A stretch of 64,000 bases of DNA from Flavobacterium lindanitolerans (GTDB taxonomy: Bacteria; Bacteroidota; Bacteroidia; Flavobacteriales; Flavobacteriaceae), in contig NZ_PJND01000007.1 of the NCBI RefSeq assembly GCF_002846575.1, positions 372,001 to 436,000 of the forward strand. Reading direction: 5' to 3'. The position numbers were made by a program, and so were the translations under genes. Each line of letters begins with the position of its first letter. Positions within the stretch are counted from its first letter, which is position 1. Of this stretch, positions 61,101 through 64,000 are shown one piece after another. The notes beneath the pieces are model-generated. The model had not been told where the DNA came from. It saw only the letters and a program-made list of their open reading frames with translations, and ran no database searches.

Positions 61101-64000
61101 GCGACGACATGGACAGGAACATCGGCCAATGTTTTCAATACCGAAGGAGGCAACTATACAGTATATATCAAAGATGCAAACAATTGTATTCAGTCGGCTC
61201 CAATCACATTACCAACTGATACAACTCCTGTAATTACTGCTGTTGTTACCAACCAATGCGGTACTTCAGAAGGAAGTTTTTCTATACAGGTAGATAGAAC
61301 GGTTAACGGCGTGGCTCCTTACTCTTACAGCATAAACGGAGGAACATTCCAAAATCAGGCGGCTGCTTCATTTACTTATAACAATCTTTCTTCAGGAAGT
61401 TATACCATCCAGATAAAAGATGCCAACGGTTGTGGAAATACAGTAACCTTACAAATTTTCGTTCCGTTAAACCTTACTCCGGCAGCCACATTGCAACCTA
61501 GCTGTGCCAATAACGATGGAGAAATTACAGTTACCCCTTTTGGAGGTTCAGGCAATTATGAATACGAACTTCAGGACGGGTCAGGCAATACTATTGTTGC
61601 TGCTCAGCCAACAGCAAACTTTACCGGATTGGCTGCAGGAAACTATATTGTAGTAATTCACGATACGACTTCAAACTGTAATGAACAGGCAGCAATATCA
61701 TTAGAAGTTCCTACTCCTGTAACCTTCACCACAAGCTCTGAAAATGTAAGCTGTAATGGTGGCTCTAATGGAGTAATTACAATAACATTGCCGGCTTCAA
61801 ACGACAATCCACCTTATACCTATACGGTTAATGACGGAACCAATCCGGCTATAACGCAGAACTCTCCTGTGTTTACCGGATTGGCAGCAGGAACTTATAC
61901 CGTTACTGTAACGTCTGGAAAAAATTGTTCAGATGTTCAAACTGTAACCATTACTGAACCGTCACTTTTAGATATCAGTGCTTCAGCAACGGCCTTTGCT
62001 TGTAATACTTCCAATGTGGTGAATACTTCAACTATTACAGTAACTGTTGAAAATGACACAACAGGAAATCCTTCCGGAACAGCTCCCTATTTCTATAGTA
62101 TTGATGGAACTAATTTCCAAAATACCAACACATTTAATATTATTGACAATGGAAGCACACAGAATATAACCGTAACGGTAAAAGACAGTAATAACTGTAC
62201 ACAAACCACAACGGTAATTATCAATCCTTTACCGGAAATAACAGCAGTTGCTGCAGTTCGCGGAACAGCAATTACCTGTACCAATGACGAATCTGTACAG
62301 ATAAATGTAACGGGCGGTTCCGGAGATTTCACTTTTGATGTCTTGCCATTAGGGTCACAGGCATCTGTCACTCCGGGTCCGGGGAATAACTCCGCTACAT
62401 TACTACTGACTCAGCCCGGAAGCTACACTTTCCAGGTCAAAGACAACGTAACCGGATGTTATATGCTTACCGTTCCTTACGAAATTCTGCCGTTTGACAC
62501 GATTGAAGTAATAGCATCCAATCCTACCCCGGTAACTTGTTTTGGAGATTCGGACGGAACCCTTACCATTAACGTAACAGGATATACCGGTGCTTATTCA
62601 TACAATGTTATCAATACAGCAGGAACAACCGTAGCAACAGGAAACGGAAGTACAGCAGTAAATCCGTTTACAATAAACGGCCTGACAGCAGGAAATCTTC
62701 ATGTCGTAGTTACGGCAACTGATACACCTTTCTGTACGGAAGACTCAAACACCGTAACCGTTACTTCTCCTGATAGTCCATTACAGTTGACCGCTAATCA
62801 GACTGCCAATGTAACCTGTGACAACAATCAGGGAGAAATCACAGCCTCTGCCACTGGCGGATGGGGAACCTATCTATATGAATTAGTAAACAATACAACC
62901 TCAACAACTATTCAGGCGTATGCCGCCAATAGCTCCTTTACAGGTTTGGCTGCAGGAAATTATACTGTTTCGGTAAGAGATTCCGGAGGTTGTATCGTAA
63001 GCCAAACGGCTGTATTAGTACAACCGGCACTTATATCGGCTACAATAAATGCCTCTGTTACCCAGGTACTTTGCCATGGTGATACTACCGCCATGATTGA
63101 AGCCTTAAGCGTAGCAGGAGGACAAGGAAGCTATCAATTTATTCTTAATCGTTATGATGCAACAGGAACTACAATTGTTTTGAGTTCCGGACCTCAAACA
63201 AGTCCGCAATTCCCTGGACTTGGAGCAGGAATCTACAGCATCACGATTACTGATGGCTGGAATTGTAACCTGACAACACCAACATTAACAATCACTGAAC
63301 CAACTCCGGTACAAGGATTTTTATCTACAAACAGCAATATGACCTGTTTAACACAGGCAGAAATCATCGTATCCGGCTTGGGTGGAACACCGCCGTACCA
63401 ATTCAGTGCTGACGGAATATCCTATTCAAATACTTCTGTGTATACTGTAGGTCCAGGCACGTACCAATATTATGTGAAAGATGCTAACGGATGCCAGGCT
63501 GTATTGACAAATCAGGTAACCATATTGCCGGTTCCAGCTTTACAGTTAAATCTGGACCTGAGCAGCGCTTCAATAAACTGTTCAGGAGAATCGACAGCAG
63601 CCATTACAGCCAATGCAACCGGAGGATTAGGCAATTATATGTATGAATTATTAGACGGAGCATCCAATGTTCTGGCAGGACCACAAGCAGCAAATAGTTT
63701 TACCGGACTTCCTGCAGGAAATTATTATGTTCGCGTGGTAAGTCTTGACTGTAGAGAAACATCATCTGTCATCAACATTACTGACCCTGCCCAATTAACC
63801 GTAAGCTATATCAAACAAGATGTTCTTTGCTTCGGAGATGCAAACGGAAACATTGAAATTCATACAACAGGAGGAACAGGAATTATTCAATATGCAATAT
63901 CTCCTAACCTCAACCAATTTGTTACCGACAACGTGTTTGATGCACTTCCTCCAGGAAGTTATGAAGTCATCGTTCAAGACCAGAAAGGCTGTTTTGAATT
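55104..64000 (+). CDS. Giant SprB-like repetitive surface adhesin (3' end outside window)
   Basis: The frame starting at the ATG at 55104 is open to the last base (at least 2965 codons), and both ends and several inner points read as the same protein. A signal peptide (MHQLPNNVHKTIVLLGCLILACFSAQAQ-type) is followed by a unique N-terminal region, a DUF11-like domain near residues 396-512 (VLDYVLTFQNIGNDDARNLTI), and from about residue 750 onward more than twenty SprB-type repeats with a (P/A)G.Y.V.V.D..GC core. F. johnsoniae SprB is a gliding adhesin exported by T9SS and needs SprF. The window ends before any sorting domain. It follows the PorP/SprF-like gene by 34 bases. Confidence 0.9.
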   Translation, partial: MHQLPNNVHKTIVLLGCLILACFSAQAQVPVPFTPRLQNGSMKVKGDIIFVGNNILNRAAANNVSEANIPYNGTSDNNSFNMEYIDIDGDPSTFSSSSADLALGNSCSKVVYAGLYWASTYPYERSTNQNSEWQGTPRFNDWNQVKFKLPGGAYINLTADNNPDPAGDEDAIIFDGYNPSNITASFKDSPIICYKNVTNLVRGLANPNGTYTLANLRAAKGRRSGASSAGWVMVVIYENPTMPGKFISTFDGYAGVQGNVTADININGFVTLPAPFPVRAKLGVGALEGDVGITNDRLRIKANTVATFTDVSNTLNPANNFFNSTITNNNAQVTNRNPYGTNTLGLDLDMLNLSNPLNGIIPNNETGATLRLLTSGDGYGAFLTSFAVEVIEPEIKLVKTVRDISGNNIGGADVNLGQVLDYVLTFQNIGNDDARNLTIRDILPENTFFNSIDLSGAPGVTYVYNPTTGQVTFTVPNNLVEIGDPTYTIKIRVQVVNTCSELTNACSNIIQNQAYTTYRGALNSNIISDDPSVAGLDSCGLGIPGPANFLVDIDECAFRRTEILCGASVVLTAGSGYASYQWHNASGTVIGNTQSITVTTPGQYYVVNTPTPPCIGITEYITVTRFGTNQTNPVLPFADEIVTCPNDGEQLPNIFLCGLNDSRFIQTNITNAVSIIWEKLNEASCPAVGIDNCANKNPSCVWTQQGTGTNFNVTLAGQYRVVINYQNGCFNRYYFNVYTNLLDPQYIVQNITCNTTGKITVTNVPSTYEFQLVNQNTGAVLVPYQSSPIFPITQAGSYLVQIRQQGVTDGCVFVITEIGVSDLNFQVNVITKNTSCNGFGSIRLQALNVRPQYYYSISGPSTLNVGPLTDNDYVFQNLNPGTYTVTVRTDDGCTFTSTTTIQDNSNLNLNATILQNVSCTPGKIKLTPSGGEAPYVYAIYSINGILQNPTAGDYTDIDTFEIPIGQEGTYVFIMVDNNNCTALSNPVTIQNLPDVVFTTSFENIKCNGANDGSIRYNITNTNGFSYSFELMNASGNLIRTNTSGIFNGLAPGNYTVYFIQYGPTICEFPANFTLTEPAALTGAITQTQPYNCITNSATISITAGSVTGGTLPYEYSIDGINFGTATSFTGLTAGTYTVTVRDANGCTFRTNAITISPLSPPTNIQFAATAPTCPALTSNVTLTVTGGTGPFVYEITAPAAAIANNGNNAVFSGLAPGTYTFKVTDANGCSFTRNYTINQVTPIAVNILEKGDSACFDPATATGYVNYIVSGFTTTYNYIIRNSSGTIISSGTNVSTSNISTGAILSAETYTITVTDNTTNCTATVTQIINSPPSELNVTLTVNPITCTGGGSVIVTATGGWGNNYQYLLIASDGTQMGYQSSPVFNNVTSPGNGLVYILDSMVCQKIVPFTMTVATPPVISINASSDLCYDTTNRATISVAVTGGTAPFSYTINGGGNQSSGTFANLTPGTYTIKVTDANGCTDTVTQTINQQLTTVSILDKGLDCTSSPDAEIDITINGGQAPYSYQTSVNGGAYGAITPVVGSVINYTTATPGTYQFQITDNIGCVVRTNMATIAPLSNPSILSVTQTQNILCNGDNSGAIAVAIDNTAGVAPIAISVVNTTTGTNFGSQTSGLPAGNYTITITDSNSCTDTETITLTQPNPITYNVSTVDITCNNPGGTSYGEIIVRNLAGGTGPFTYHVSNNFGYSDTYNATAGEDHSFQILAFGIYQVDVIDANGCSVVTNNIIIASPPDDLLIDVSAVTADCLNGGTAKITVTSAVSSGNFQFAILEYNTIPYSNNYQPADPGTPETTTFTGLTPGVTYTFVVYDVVTQCYYFKSANLPIDSPSNLTATLDVVSNVSCTGSANGNVSFTFSNYDTGATQVNYEIFNAQSNTSTGITGSSTALPGGPVTVNNFGTLPPGNYYILFTEVGGAFSGCTNASPTFAISQSTNLLQVTAVVTKNDNCNANAGQITATGQYGTAPYQYQLVAAGGPAPTATTWTGTSANVFNTEGGNYTVYIKDANNCIQSAPITLPTDTTPVITAVVTNQCGTSEGSFSIQVDRTVNGVAPYSYSINGGTFQNQAAASFTYNNLSSGSYTIQIKDANGCGNTVTLQIFVPLNLTPAATLQPSCANNDGEITVTPFGGSGNYEYELQDGSGNTIVAAQPTANFTGLAAGNYIVVIHDTTSNCNEQAAISLEVPTPVTFTTSSENVSCNGGSNGVITITLPASNDNPPYTYTVNDGTNPAITQNSPVFTGLAAGTYTVTVTSGKNCSDVQTVTITEPSLLDISASATAFACNTSNVVNTSTITVTVENDTTGNPSGTAPYFYSIDGTNFQNTNTFNIIDNGSTQNITVTVKDSNNCTQTTTVIINPLPEITAVAAVRGTAITCTNDESVQINVTGGSGDFTFDVLPLGSQASVTPGPGNNSATLLLTQPGSYTFQVKDNVTGCYMLTVPYEILPFDTIEVIASNPTPVTCFGDSDGTLTINVTGYTGAYSYNVINTAGTTVATGNGSTAVNPFTINGLTAGNLHVVVTATDTPFCTEDSNTVTVTSPDSPLQLTANQTANVTCDNNQGEITASATGGWGTYLYELVNNTTSTTIQAYAANSSFTGLAAGNYTVSVRDSGGCIVSQTAVLVQPALISATINASVTQVLCHGDTTAMIEALSVAGGQGSYQFILNRYDATGTTIVLSSGPQTSPQFPGLGAGIYSITITDGWNCNLTTPTLTITEPTPVQGFLSTNSNMTCLTQAEIIVSGLGGTPPYQFSADGISYSNTSVYTVGPGTYQYYVKDANGCQAVLTNQVTILPVPALQLNLDLSSASINCSGESTAAITANATGGLGNYMYELLDGASNVLAGPQAANSFTGLPAGNYYVRVVSLDCRETSSVINITDPAQLTVSYIKQDVLCFGDANGNIEIHTTGGTGIIQYAISPNLNQFVTDNVFDALPPGSYEVIVQDQKGCFE

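Overview
The window looks like chromosomal DNA of a Bacteroidetes bacterium of the family Flavobacteriaceae, most likely Flavobacterium or a close relative. The evidence is the low GC content, promoters of the TAnnTTTG type, almost no Shine-Dalgarno sequences, several secreted proteins with type IX secretion (T9SS) sorting tails, TPR/LytS-type histidine kinases, and a gliding-type locus with PorP/SprF-like and SprB-like genes. This assignment is inference from content; no search was run.

Region by region. 1-7347: end of panD, a UPF0104 membrane protein, an esterase-fold protein, radA, and a DUF2339/DUF3999 membrane pair. 7348-9012: a small AT-rich accessory patch with two unknown small genes flanked by a 20-bp direct repeat. 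9013-13604: a membrane transglycosylase convergent with a LytTR regulator and its TPR histidine kinase. 13788-19702: secreted proteins (alpha/alpha-toroid protein, VWA lipoprotein, MuiA-like DUF4139 protein, sugar dehydrogenase with a T9SS tail). 19753-33150: mostly minus-strand housekeeping genes (aldo/keto reductase, OmpA-like lipoprotein, xth, DUF4234/DUF2752 pair, a dehydrogenase-VOC fusion, mgtE, rsmA, a TPR protein, serS) plus a plus-strand OlsF-like acyltransferase. Their spacers are rich in repeats. 33310-39210: M1 peptidase, MFS transporter, aldo/keto reductase, rseP and tRNA-Asn. 39439-46939: a beta-helix T9SS protein, a second TPR histidine kinase, two unknown genes, a remnant of a response-regulator gene, a response regulator with an AraC regulator, and tRNA-Arg. 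46940-47886: a structured non-coding stretch. 47887-64000: three consecutive plus-strand genes for a 1757-residue Ig-like repeat protein with a CHU_C-type tail, a PorP/SprF-like protein with a SPOR-like extension, and a giant SprB-like adhesin that runs off the window.

The most noteworthy points are these. (i) A synonymously diverged copy of the last 22 codons of a response-regulator gene lies 0.6 kb from the intact gene, on the other side of an unknown ORF. (ii) Two tandem stem-loops at 47.3-47.5 kb have stems that differ by compensatory changes. (iii) A nearly perfect 771-bp in-frame duplication lies inside the Ig-like protein gene. (iv) A 2-hydroxyacid dehydrogenase is fused to a VOC domain. 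(v) An esterase-fold protein has Asp in place of the nucleophile Ser. (vi) A two-gene cassette is flanked by direct repeats. No CRISPR array, transposase, integrase or rRNA gene was seen.
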